Shown piece after piece: positions 44,380 to 54,275 of a stretch of 64,000 nucleotides of DNA (the first letter of the stretch is position 1; each line of letters opens with the position of its first letter). This DNA comes from Vandiemenella viatica. Lineage: Eukaryota > Arthropoda > Insecta > Orthoptera > Morabidae. Made by a program: the position numbers and the translations under genes. The DNA lies in contig CM061921.1 of NCBI GenBank assembly GCA_031002005.1, positions 144,617,283-144,681,282 on the forward strand, written 5' to 3'. The notes under the pieces were generated by a model, which saw nothing but the letters and a program-made list of their open reading frames with translations, had not been told where the DNA came from and searched no databases.

Positions 44380-46230
44380 GGAGAAGACACATAAATGCTC
44401 AAGATGAAACAGGAAGAGTGCTGTACAGACATTTTATAACTGAAACAACCAGGAAATATAAGAAAGCTGCAAGAGAAGTGCGAAAAAGTAGAAAAGGAAA
44501 TGGTCGTAGGTAAAGTAGATGTAAACTAACAAAATTTTGGAGAAATAAATAAAAGATGTATAAACATTAAAGCTCTGATGGGAAACCTCTTTTACGCTAG
44601 AAGGATATAACTAACTGATTGAAGAAATGTATAGATAAACTGTATGATGGGGATTATTTGAACGATAGTGTGTTGAATGAAGAAGGGGTTGCTGACTTTG
44701 ATGAGTTAACAGATCCTATTTTAAGGACAGATTTTTGATACAGCTTTGAAAGATTTGAAATCAAATAAGGCAGTTGAGATTCCTGCAGAGCTACTGACAT
44801 CCCTAGAAAAGAAGGAATTCAAAGATAATTCAAACTAATATCAAATAGTTATGAAACATGATTCAAACTGATTTTCATAAAAGTATCATCTTAACACTTC
44901 AGAAGAGTGCACACACTGAAAAATGTAAGAATTACCGAAACATTAGTATAACATTACATACCTCAAATTTACTGACCATGATAATATACAGAAGAATAGA
45001 TACGACTGTGTAACAGATGGTAAGTGAAGATAAGTATGGGTTTATGAAAACACGCCGTACAAGAAAAATAATTTTGGCTTGAAAAATTAAAGCAGTCAGG
45101 TCTAAAATATCAAGATAGAAGAATATAACCTATATAACAATCAAGTGGCTACAATCAAAGTAGAGGATCAAGAGAGACATGCATTAGGTAAAACGGGTGT
45201 GAGATGAGGTTGTAGTTTACTCAATTAATATTCATGTTGTATGGACAGGAAGCAATGAAGTAAGTAAAAGAGACAATTGAAAGTGGCATATGAGGTGAAG
45301 CAGAAAAAATCAGTGTGATTCCATTTTCAAATGACATTGACCTACCGAGCGTGGTGGTGTAACGGCTAGCGTTCTGTCCTCCCATTCGGGAGGACGGCGG
45401 TTCGAATCTCCGTCCGGGCATCCAGATTTGGGTTTTCCATGGTTTCCCAAATCACTCCAGGTAAATGCCGAATTCCTTCCAATTCCTTGCCCCCCCCCCA
45501 TCCTTTCCCGTCTCTAAAGACCACGCTGTTAGAGAGACGTTAAACAGATAAAAAAAAAGACATTGACATTTTAGCGGAACAGGCTGAGCATTTTGAGAAG
45601 TTACTGAATGGCGTGAACAAAATGCTGAAGGTGGATTATGGATCAAATTTAAACCAAAGAAAGACTAAAGTAATTAAATATGGCATAAATAATAGGTATA
45701 ATAGTAGATTAATTATAAAAATAGGATCAGATGCGATAGGATAAGAAAATAAATTATGTTACTTAGTAAGAAAAATTACAAATGATGGCCGAAGGAAGGA
45801 AGAATGGTGTTAAAAGCAGAACAGCTCTATCGAAAATAGCCTTCTTGAAAAAGTAAAATCGTATAGTTTCAAATATTCTGTCAGAATTTAGAAAGAACTT
45901 TGTAAAACTCTATGTACAGGGCACTGCACTTAATGGTAGCGAAGCATGGATCTTAAGAATACCAGAAATGTGTCACTATAGGAGAATGCTGAAAATTATG
46001 AGGACAGATCAAGTGAGAAATGAATGTGTTTTAGAGATGATGGGTGAGAAGTGAAGGGTATGGAAGAGTCTTACAGAAAGAAGAGACAGGATGGTGGGAC
46101 AAATTTTAAGAGATGTGGGATTGGTTAATTTGTTAATGGAGGGAACAGTCAAAGAAAACAACTGTAGAGGTAGACAAAGATTAGAATATATGAGGCAGAT
46201 ACAACTAAATATCAATGTCGCCTATTGATG
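44380..46230 (+). mobile_element. RTE-like LINE, copy 2 (degenerate), split by a SINE
   Basis: It begins in the linker before RT (RRRHINAQDETGRVLYRHF, about 44385). RT pieces follow: KDLKSNKAVEIPAELL (44745-44800), CKNYRNISITLH (about 44920-44960) and EDKYGFMKTRRTRKIIL (about 45025-45075). The active-site equivalent is FSNDID at 45324-45341, where the usual Ala-Asp is Ser-Asn, and at once the SINE interrupts. Sequence resumes at 45568 (ILAEQAEHFEKLL). The C-terminal region to about 46225 is heavily broken. It is a separate, more decayed copy than the one upstream. Confidence 0.72.
45342..45558 (+). repeat. Full-length SINE-B with 9-bp target-site duplication
   Basis: The most complete SINE in the window, at 217 bases. 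The tRNA-like head (CGTGGTGGTGTAACGGCTAG as box A region, GGTTCGAATCTC as box B) is followed by the common body (CCAGATTTGGGTTTTCCATG, AAATCACTCCAGGTAAATGC), the tail GTTAGAGAGACGTTAAACAG and poly-A. GACATTGAC is duplicated at 45333-45341 and 45559-45567. The head allows the family to be named tRNA-derived. It is not scored as a tRNA gene because it runs directly into the SINE body. Confidence 0.95.
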
Positions 46231-46747
46231 ATTCACCCCATACTCACTTGCAAGTCCCTGGCGGCTAATATACAGTATAAAGAGATATCCATTAGTTACA
46301 ATAATTGAAATTAACAGATGAGGGGAAAAGATGTACACCACCCGAGCAAGTAGATCAATCATAAAAGATACAAGTGTAACTGAAACATTACTGCATTAAA
46401 AACACAGGTAAAACCTCAAGCAATATGTTTGTAGCGATACTCTGCAGTACGCAACCACACCAGCGATACTTCGCGCACGCCTGTCCTTTACACGCGCCTC
46501 CAGATGTAGCCGCTCGACTCAGCCAGGAGTGAGTCACCACTTTGGCCCAGCGGTTCAAAGATCGTCTATCACGTTGGCGACCCCGAATCCAGTCCCGGCA
46601 CCTACTAACGATTTTTCTCTAGCTTATCTAACCCTTCATGTTTCTGTAGCTTGCCACTGTAGAGGTGTAACCATCCCTTAGTTTTTCGAAGGAAACAATT
46701 GCCCTCAATTGATGAAGCGGGAAATAAAATTTCTGCTTCACTGCATA
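46231..46747. other. Unassigned, with GC-rich block at 46430-46600
   Basis: 46430-46600 is GC-richer than its surroundings and includes GTTGGCGACCCCGA, similar in kind to the string after the Gypsy 5' LTR (TTGGCGACGAGGAT). It could be the end of an old LTR plus primer site, but no partner LTR is seen. Confidence 0.3.
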
Positions 46748-46990
46748 TTGTAGCAGAGTGGTCTTGTGGCGTAGGGTTCAAAAGTTCAGGGTCCGGTCTA
46801 GGCTTCAAATTCCTCTAAGGCGAGGAATTTTTAAGAGCTGTGTTTGACCAGATCATTGAGTAGTTAGAATTCCATGTTAAACTCTACGACCTGTAGGAAA
46901 GGGAATGCCCGCCCTACCACTGACACACTGGGGTAGTACATTTCCTTCCAAAGAATTCAATCAACCTTAGGGTTGTGAACAAAGTTATGC
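46748..46990 (+). repeat. SINE-II copy 2
   Basis: A relative of 3491-3760. The head is degenerate (GTAGCAGAGTGGTC, GGCTTCAAATTCC) and the body is shared (GATCAT...ATTCCATGTTAAACT, ACCACTGACACACTGGGGTAGTA, CAATCAACCTTAGGGTTGTG). The two copies differ at many places, so the family is old. Confidence 0.68.
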
Positions 46991-47427
46991 ATATTGGAGC
47001 ACGGAATGAGATAAGACCATTACAATAAAAATTTAAAGGTGAGATGAGCATGTATCTTAAATTACCTTTTCGAGTTCAGTAAAGTTAGATATTAGTTCAA
47101 AATTTAAATTAATACATTGGGAAAAACTATTTGTTAAAACAGAAACCGTATGAGAGTTTAACTGAAAAATTCAGTTATCTAATTACACGCATACCAGTAC
47201 CAAAATAATAAATGAAAAAGATCGTACAATTGCTGTAGAATTAGTAAGTATACCAACTTAACAAGGAGCAGTGAAAAATGGGAAAAACAAGGTAGGAACT
47301 AAGATCATAACTCTAAAGTAGATTCATTTTTTTTAATCTAAACTGAAAAATGCAATTCTATGTATAGGATAACAATTATTTTTCAAGTACAATTAACAGA
47401 AAAGAAAAATATATTCATGACAGCACA
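46991..47427. other. No gene seen
   Basis: AT-rich spacer before LINE copy D. No supported feature. Confidence 0.5.
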
Positions 47428-47647
47428 ATAGTAATCTAGTACTTAACTGCCTTAGCCAATGGTGCAGTAAAGTCAAGCTGAGTTTAGCACCATATAAAAC
47501 TACATTTATGTTGTTTAAGGGCAAGCTGACTCGAAAACCTACTATAAGAATCGACGGTAAATCAATTCGTAGAAACCCAGTGTGCAGGTACTAAGGCATT
47601 CAGTTGGATGAACGTTTAGACGTGTCCAACGAGGAATACTTTTAAGA

Positions 47648-48256
47648 GTGACAGGAGCATACAGAACCGTGGGAACAAATTCATTAACCGTTGCCATTGG
47701 TGTATGGCCACTGGACCATGAAGTAAGGAAACGGGGTGCCATATACTGGCTCAGAAAAAGGAAACAAGATAAGGTAGCAGAAATTGTAGGCAGCGAAGCA
47801 ACATCGGAGATGCACATTCGGAAGCTTCTATTGGCGGAATGGCAACAAGAATGGAACAACAGTGAAACAGGTCGAAGAGCATATGATATATTCCCATCCG
47901 TAGAGGAGAGGTTAAAGTTGAAGTACCTTCAACCCTCTCCCGGATCGGTACATTACATTACACGTCACGGGCCATACAATAGCTGGCTCTGAAATCGAAA
48001 TATTGTAGATTCAAACAGGTGCGAATGTGGTGAAGAAAGTACGCCGGAGCACGTGGTATGGGAATGTGAAATAACAGCCAGTTTGAGAGAACACCAACAA
48101 GCTCGGCTGCAAGGTAGGAGAATATTTGACATACTGCGCGACGAAAGTTTGTGGCATTTGCTGGACGAGGCAGCTGATCTAGCCTCAAAATTTTGGAAGG
48201 AGAAATTTATAAAAAGGAAAAATGCCGAGCGAAATCAAAGGCCACAGATAGCATAA
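47648..48256 (+). pseudogene. LINE copy D ORF2 C-terminal part
   Basis: The frame at 47648-47992 includes VRKRGAIYWLRKRKQDKVAE, EMHIRKLLLAEWQQEW and RHGPYNSWL, ending in a stop. The sequence continues as the C-terminal knuckle CECGEESTPEHVVWEC (about 48021-48068), which keeps all of Cys, Cys, His and Cys, unlike copies A, B and C. The frame then changes into the Leu/Glu-rich end. This is the best-preserved C-terminus of the family here, and the rest of ORF2 is missing. Confidence 0.85.
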
Positions 48257-48597
48257 GAGGAGAACACAATTACATTTCGTGGAATAGAGGAAGCTAATTC
48301 CAGAAACAACTGCAGAGGGAACAATGATGCTGGAAGTTTAGCTTTCACAACACCGGATTGACGGAAGATATCCTACGACAATGAGCAACATCAATCGTCG
48401 GAGGAACTTCAGTGTGCTCCAGAGAGGCCGTCTTCTGAGCAACAGCTGGGGCCGTCTTGGTATTCCAGGAGGTCAACTCTTGATGGCCTGGGCGGCTGAC
48501 TTTGCTGCCGGTTCCAGGAGACTCTACCTTTGGAGCGCATTCAATACCAAGAAAAATTAACATTAGTGGACCGAAGTGCGGCTGTGACAATTGATGG

Positions 48598-48722
48598 CGG
48601 TAATAGTAGTATTAGTAGTAGTAGCAATGGTATTAGTAGTAGTAGTAGTAGTAGTAGTAATGTTAGTAGTAATATTTGGGACAATAGCAGTAGTAGTAGA
48701 TGTAGTAGTGGTGTGGTGCCCA
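48598..48722 (+). repeat. (AGT)n tract in LINE copy D 3' untranslated region
   Basis: Imperfect AGT repeats (the longest run about 48637-48660) lie between the end of ORF2 and the terminal LINE sequence. Copy B has a shorter version at the same place (35740-35800), so the tract belongs to the family and has varied in length. Confidence 0.8.
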
Positions 48723-48950
48723 TTCTGTTTAATAACAGTAGATGTAATAGATATTAGAAACTGAATCAAAATTTTTCTTGGATTCATTGTTTATATGTTA
48801 ATACGTTATATACATATAGGATAAAATATATGTACATGTTAAAGAATGGAAATAAGGGCCCAGATTAGATACCAGGTGCTGGGCTATGTTGCATATGGAA
48901 AATTAAAAAAAATATTGCAGGTTCTACTGAAGGTCAACTAACTTTCTTCT

Positions 48951-49175
48951 TTTTTCCCCTTATGGCTTTACACCTCATTGACACCAAGGTCATTGGAGAC
49001 AGGAAAGGATTGGGGAAAGGAATGAGAAGGAATTCGGTCATGGCCTTTTGAATTATGCACCTAAAGTGATTTGGGAAAACCATGAAAAACCCTAATCTGG
49101 TTGCCCGGACAGATCTTCGAACCCGTATGTTCCCAAATGAGGGGCAGAGCGTTATTGCTGTCACCTAACTGCCCC
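48951..49175 (-). repeat. SINE-A copy
   Basis: The tail CTTTACACCTCATTGACACCAAGGTCATTGG is on the left. The body GAATTCGGTCATGGCC, AAAGTGATTTGGGAAAACC and a degenerate B box (CTTCGAACCCG) lie at the right. It lies just beyond the 3' end of LINE copy D. Confidence 0.82.
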
Positions 49176-49390
49176 ATCACCAATGACCACAGCTTGTTTG
49201 CAGCTTGGGATCAGTCTCCCTTAGTCATCAACAACATTGTCTGCACTATCAATGCCAGCATTCTTCTAGGGTCATAAGCTGGTTTGCTTTCAGCCGCAAA
49301 AAGCTGCACCTTGTGATTGTAACGAAAACAGGATTATCACACACTATAAACCAAAAGCCCATATGGTGTATAGGCTATTTCTTTTTTTTT

Positions 49391-50102
49391 TCACTCTGGC
49401 ATCCCTGAGAGAAACATTAGTATGTGGGTAAAACCACTTTGTGAGCAATAGAACAAATGAATAACATTCCAGAAGAATATGTACAATATTTACATTTATT
49501 AACAACAGTACATAGTAACCATGTAATATTCCTCTACCTTTCTCTAATTCTTCTGGCCAGGTCAGTTATCCTTGCGACTAACGCCAGAGACTAACAATTC
49601 TTCCTTAGCTTCCCATTAGGTTATACCTTCCCCAAATTGCTAACGGCGTCTGAGCAGGTTGCTTCCCACCTGTATTTATTGTGACACCATGTCTCGTCCT
49701 CTGCGGCTGCTGTCGGTGACGCGGCCCTCAGCTGCCATCTTCTGCTCCCGCCGACTCGTCTCACTCGCTGTTGCTGCGCCGTCTCGTCATTCCAGCTCTG
49801 CGGCATCGGCCGCTAGTCCGACCTCCCAGACAGACGCCCTTTGCTCGCTGCAGTCAAGTTTTGAACATTACTATCCCCACTCCATTGTACCTCGTGGGGA
49901 GATGTACTAGCCAACCATGGAGCCCGTTGATGTGGTCATCCCTACCAGAATGACGTCGTGATTTGCTGACTTTTGCCTCCCGAGTATTCACTTTCCTTGT
50001 GCTGCAACTGTTTACCTTTAATGTCGCAACCGACCTAGCTAACTGTAGTACTTTGTGAAATCTTACATATCCCCATAATTCTCTAAAAACAACCGTGGGC
50101 CA
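49391..50102 (-). repeat. LTR (3' LTR of element 2)
   Basis: It matches 53557-54275 over its whole length, for example GTTATCCTTGCGACTAA, TTCTTCCTTAGCTTCCCATT, ATGTCTCGTCCTCTGCGGCT and CTAGCCAACCATGGA. On the minus strand it starts TGGCCCACGG. The differences from the other LTR show that the insertion is not recent. Confidence 0.88.
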
Positions 50103-50105
50103 GCA

Positions 50106-50122
50106 CCCCTTCCATCCCCCAA
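50106..50122 (-). other. Polypurine tract of element 2
   Basis: On the minus strand GGGGGATGGAAGGGG directly precedes the LTR start TGGCCC. This is the expected position and composition for priming plus-strand synthesis. Confidence 0.75.
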
Positions 50123-50980
50123 AACATTTTGGCTCCACTCCAAAATCACATGTGGACTCTAAGTTACAAGTTTATGTTTATATTATTTCCCTGGACGATA
50201 GTTCTCTTTACAATCATTTTTCTTCCGTTTTGCAGGGGTTGATGATATGTGTGTTATGGATACAATATTTAGTGTGTGTATGTGTTGTTGCAAAAATTGC
50301 GTCGTCTTAGTGTAGACGTTTCCGATGTACCTCGTGACTGCTGTTGTAGTTCCGTGTCGCGTGCGTGAATGTAGGAGCTCTTCTGTCTCAACACCTCAGC
50401 TCAGCTGATGTGCCGCTGATAATGAAAGATGATATAGCCCGCCTCAGGACTGCTAACTCTGGTGTCGTTGACCTCTGGCTATCTGTTGACAAACTCAAAG
50501 CACTCCGTTACACAATGCTTTATCCGCCATGGTTAAGTTCCGTCTAGCTACTGGTTGATTCCGCTGCGTTCAATTGAGCGTCTCTTCAGTCTGTTGTTGT
50601 GGCGATGTCGTTTCTCTCGTCCGCTGTTTCGGTTTTCCATCTTCTTTAAAAATCTAAAAATCACATTTCCATATAATAAACATTAAAATTCGTCTTCTCC
50701 ATCCACATCGCGTGATATTGTTTCCTTAAGCATAATGTTTTCTTCCCGTACATAAAATGTCTGATATCTGTTTCCTTTCACAAATAATAGTAAACACTTT
50801 AGACATCCATACATAATACTTACTTCGTCATTAACACATCACTTCCATTGTACATAGAACTTAACAATTTAATTCTTTCCTAATCGCAACTCTTCGATCT
50901 GCAGCATATTCTCGGCTTGGTTTTAAATATGTCACCGTATCCTCTGCATTTATTAATGGTGGTTCATTATTCCTTGCTAC
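50123..50980. other. Internal sequence of LTR element 2, no domain recognised
   Basis: Between the purine tract and the MITE there is no frame I can match to RNase H or integrase on either strand. It may be decayed pol, a 3' untranslated region or unrelated sequence captured by the element. Confidence 0.4.
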
Positions 50981-51140
50981 CAGGGACGGATCCAGGGGGT
51001 GGACTAGGGGGCTGAAGCCCCCCCGAAAAGGTTCTAGGTGCACCCCTCAACAAAAATCCACTCAAACCAAGCACCCCCCCCCCCCCCAAACCAAAGTCCG
51101 CTCAAGCCCCTCCCAAACCAAAATCCTAGATCCGCCCCTG
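50981..51140. mobile_element. hAT-type MITE with 8-bp target-site duplication
   Basis: 160 bases. Left end CAGGGACGGATCCAGG; right end, reversed, CAGGGGCGGATCTAGG (two differences in 16). CTTGCTAC is repeated exactly at 50973-50980 and 51141-51148. Eight-base duplications and CAG-starting ends are typical of hAT elements. The inside is full of C/G runs and has no coding frame. It interrupts LTR element 2 and is therefore younger than it. Confidence 0.93.
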
Positions 51141-51541
51141 CTTGCTACTAGCTTCTTTCTTGATCTCGCACTTCCGCCGCAATGCGATCGTAAGGATTCA
51201 TTGCCTTCCGTTACCATAAGCAAGCGTGTTGTTTTGCTGTGTATATTTCCATCCGAATTAGCGTGCGTTACTGACCTAAGACAACTCCTGCTGTAAGAAG
51301 CGATCCTGTTGTCTCACCGAATTCTGTTGTAATTGAATAAATCCTGCATAATACTTCGTGACGTAAGTTGCCTGATGTAGCGAATGCCAACTACACACGC
51401 GTGTCGCTCTAGTTGCCGTCTCACTGTAATGTCTGCATCTGCATTATTGTCGTAAACATATTTTTGGGTTTACTAGTGAAGCCGCTTTTCCCGGTGCTCC
51501 CGAACTATGATGCATCAATTTTTTTTATTATTATTATTGTT

Positions 51542-51799
51542 TCATTTCCCAAAGCGTTTGGTTTTCCTTAGTATTTCTTTTTGCAATAACCTTAAACCTT
51601 CTTCCTTCAGAGCCTCCTTTTTCTTCGTAATTATTCCCATTGGCGTTTTCCATTTGCTTCCGATGCCTCGTATTATTTCATTTTTCGGCGCTTCTCTGCT
51701 GTCCTTCTCCAGATTCTTCAGTACCACTAGTGAACTCCACTCTGTTCCTCTTTCTTGTATTATTTCTTCTTGAAGCAGTCCTTTAGTTTCTTTATTCAA
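51542..51799 (-). pseudogene. pol: Possible RT start of LTR element 2
   Basis: An 85-residue minus-strand frame contains GTEWSSLVVLKNLEKDSR, similar to the SEWSSPVVLVxKKDG start of Gypsy reverse transcriptases. It then becomes Lys/Glu-rich sequence with no further RT motif. The YxDD box is not found downstream. The identification rests on one short motif and on position after protease. Confidence 0.45.
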
Positions 51800-51981
51800 A
51801 TCCCTTACTAACGACGACGCATTACACTTGCCGCTGCTACTTTCTTTTATAATTTCTGGCTCCGACGACTCTCCTACGTCTTTCTGCTGATTCTTCCATT
51901 GCTTTTCGGGTATTTTATCCCGTTTCTCATTTTCTCTTCCTTACATCTCCGGCCTTTATTTGTATTTGCTGTTCCCCTGTC

Positions 51982-52510
51982 TTATTGTGCTGTTGCACCA
52001 TATCTACTTCCCAGTGGCAGACACCTTGATATGTGGCACATAACTCTTTCGCTACTTGCTTTTCCTGTTCTACGAAATGTTTCCAGCTTTACTTCTATCT
52101 GGACGACACCATAATACGTTGCATATTTCTCTGGTTCACAGTATTTCTCCGCCTCTCCTCTCGGGGTAATCGACATTGCTTCTTCTTCACTCTCTGTGCG
52201 AATCGAACATCCTTGTACATGAATGAATGCTTTATCATAATCGATAATGGTTTCCCACGTCTTCAACCAATCTCGACCGATTATCCCGTCATATGGGGTA
52301 TTGGCCCCCCACTGGAACCACTTGTATTTTATGCTCCATTCATAACTTCTTCCCTGCATTAATTGTAACCATCAGTGTGCCTTCTGTGGGAAAGTTTATT
52401 CCAGAAATTCATTTGATCCTGTAGCCATTCCTCATTTTACAACGCTGATTATCTCTTACACACTCTGCTCTTCTCAGCTCCTGAGTCCAAAAGTAGCTTA
52501 AATGGGCTGT
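51982..52510 (-). pseudogene. Protease region of LTR element 2, broken
   Basis: The minus-strand frame ending at 52449 has KLLLDSGAEKSRV, the retropepsin active site (Asp-Ser-Gly-Ala at 52487-52476). After a break, the frame 52359-51982 has YDGIIGRDWLKTWETIIDYD, the typical C-terminal protease block (DGILGxDxL...IDY). The two halves are in different frames. Confidence 0.72.
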
Positions 52511-53095
52511 ATTTGCTTTCTAGGCATTCTAACTCAATGCAATCATTTTCATTACTACTGCTGCATTCTTTTCCGATTCCTGTACTTTTATCTTTGGCTG
52601 ACATAATTACTGTTTTTTCAGTTTGGGCAATCTCGACAATTTCCGTTAAAGAAAGCTTTGTTCCTCTGGCTATGAGCACTGCAATGATTTTCTCGTCTAC
52701 TAATCCTCGGACGAATGCTGTGTATGCGAGGGTGTGGATTAATTTCAAAGTCCCTACTAATTCACTCCCATATAATACTCTCTTCGTTGCTTCGCGGACT
52801 TCATACTATTGCGTCCAAACTACTTGCTTTTCTGCCGCTGATTTTCCTTGTTTCCGCCGACTTGAAAACATACTTATTGCATAATATCTATCTTGCTTTG
52901 CAGCTTGTAATTTTCCATTAGCACAGCTCCCACGTCCTTCCAGACTTTGACGTTTTCACTAACTAAAATCCGCTGTCCAGTTTGACCTCCGATGCGCATC
53001 TTTACAAACTTTAAATGAATCTCGTGGTATTCAGCGTTTAGAAGACTGAATGCTGTATCGCAGTTATCTATAAATTCATCCAATTCTCTTTTCAC
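52449..53095 (-). pseudogene. gag: gag region of LTR element 2, broken
   Basis: The frame 53095-52874 has ELDEFIDNCDTAFSLLNAEY and ends with KDVGAVLMENYKL. Next comes 52748-52449 with AYTAFVRGLVDEKI and ARGTKLSLTEIVEIAQTEK. This succession (helical capsid segment, W..V...L...Y, then AF..GL) is seen in Gypsy-type Gag proteins. No zinc knuckle is seen. A frame break lies between 52870 and 52750. Confidence 0.65.
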
Positions 53096-53556
53096 ATCAC
53101 AAAAGGAATTAGGAATTAATTCTAATGCTTCTGATAAGTTGACTCGAGATTTCTATCTTTTTATTACATTTTCGCCATTCGCGGTGTCACTGTTTCTCGC
53201 ACTGGTAGGCATAGCTGCAATGCTTGCTAGTCACTTTTCTGCTGAGTTGCTTTAGTCCTGACAGAGACCCTTCACTGCTGTCCTCGATTCCGTAACTGCT
53301 GCGATGTGTTTTGCTGAATCCGCTTACTGCTTCTGCTTACTACTGTGTCGACATTTCTGGACGATTTCTGTAACAATGTATTTATGGGAGGTATTTTCTA
53401 ACTTATTTTTCTCTATTTTAATCTGATAAGTCACAAACTCACTGGAGTACTTCCTCTGCCCTCACTCCCAACAAGTTCTCGTGCTGGCTGACACCACTCC
53501 TCGACACCCATCAAAAATCCTACTCGGTGGACAGGCTGGTTTTTTTTTTTTTTTTT

Positions 53557-54275
53557 TCACTCTGCAACTCCCGAGAGGAACATTAATATGTGTGTAAAAC
53601 CTCTATGTCATTTGATCAGTAGAACAAATGAATAACACTCCAGTAGAATATGTACAACATTTATATTTATTAACAACAGTACATAGTAACCGTGTAATAT
53701 TCCTCTAGCTATCTTCTTGCCAGATCAGTTATCCTTGCGACTAATTCCAGAGACTAACAATTCTTCCTTAGCTTCCCATTAGGCTATACCTTCCCCAAAT
53801 TGCTAACGGCGTCCGAGCAGGTTACTTCCCACCCGTATTTATTGTGACAACGCCATGTCTCGTCCTCTGCGGCTGCTGTCGGTGACGCGGTCCTCGGCTG
53901 CCAGCTTCTGCTCCCGCCTACTCGTCTCGCTCGCCGCGGTGGCGCCGTCTCGTCCTTCCAGCTCTGCGGCCTCGGCCGCTAGTTCGACCTCCCAGACAGA
54001 CCCTCTTCACTCTCTGCAGTCAAGTTTTTATCATTACTCTCCGCACTCCATTGTATCGGGTGGGGATATGTACTAGCCAACCATGGATCCCGTTGATGCG
54101 GTCATCCCCAGCAGAATGACGTCGTAATTTGCTGACTGTTGCTAACTCAGGTGACCCACTCTGCAAGTCGCTGCCTCCTGAGTATTCACATTCCTTGTGC
54201 TGCAACTGTTGACATTAGCTGTTAGCAATTGACCTACAAATCCCCATAATTCTCTTAAAAAACACCCTTGGGCCA
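53557..54275 (-). repeat. LTR (5' LTR of element 2)
   Basis: The partner of 49391-50102. It ends on the minus strand next to a long A run (plus-strand T run at about 53540-53556), so the exact boundary there is uncertain. It starts on the minus strand TGGCCCAAGGG at 54275. Confidence 0.88.

Larger units (their letters stand above)
47428..48910 (+). mobile_element. R1-like LINE, copy D (5' truncated)
   Basis: It begins at AATAGTAATCTAGTACTTAA, just after the position of FADD in copy B, and is close to copy B from there to the 3' end. It ends TAAGGGCCCAGATTAGATAC, CAGGTGCTGGGCTATGTTGC and an A-rich tail. It lacks roughly 170 bases present in copy B near 34620-34785 (junction about 47618). Confidence 0.88.
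49391..54275 (-). mobile_element. LTR retrotransposon 2 (Gypsy-like), internally reduced
   Basis: Two direct repeats of about 715 bases flank about 3.45 kb. The coding order on the minus strand is gag, protease and a piece of RT. A purine tract lies next to the left LTR, confirming minus orientation. The internal region is too short for a whole pol, and RNase H and integrase are not visible. A 160-base hAT MITE is inserted at 50981-51140. Confidence 0.85.

Noticed and set aside
45342..45420. tRNA-like sequence with box A and box B
   Set aside because: It is the head of a SINE: it continues directly into the SINE body and A-tail and is flanked by a target-site duplication, and the cloverleaf is imperfect.
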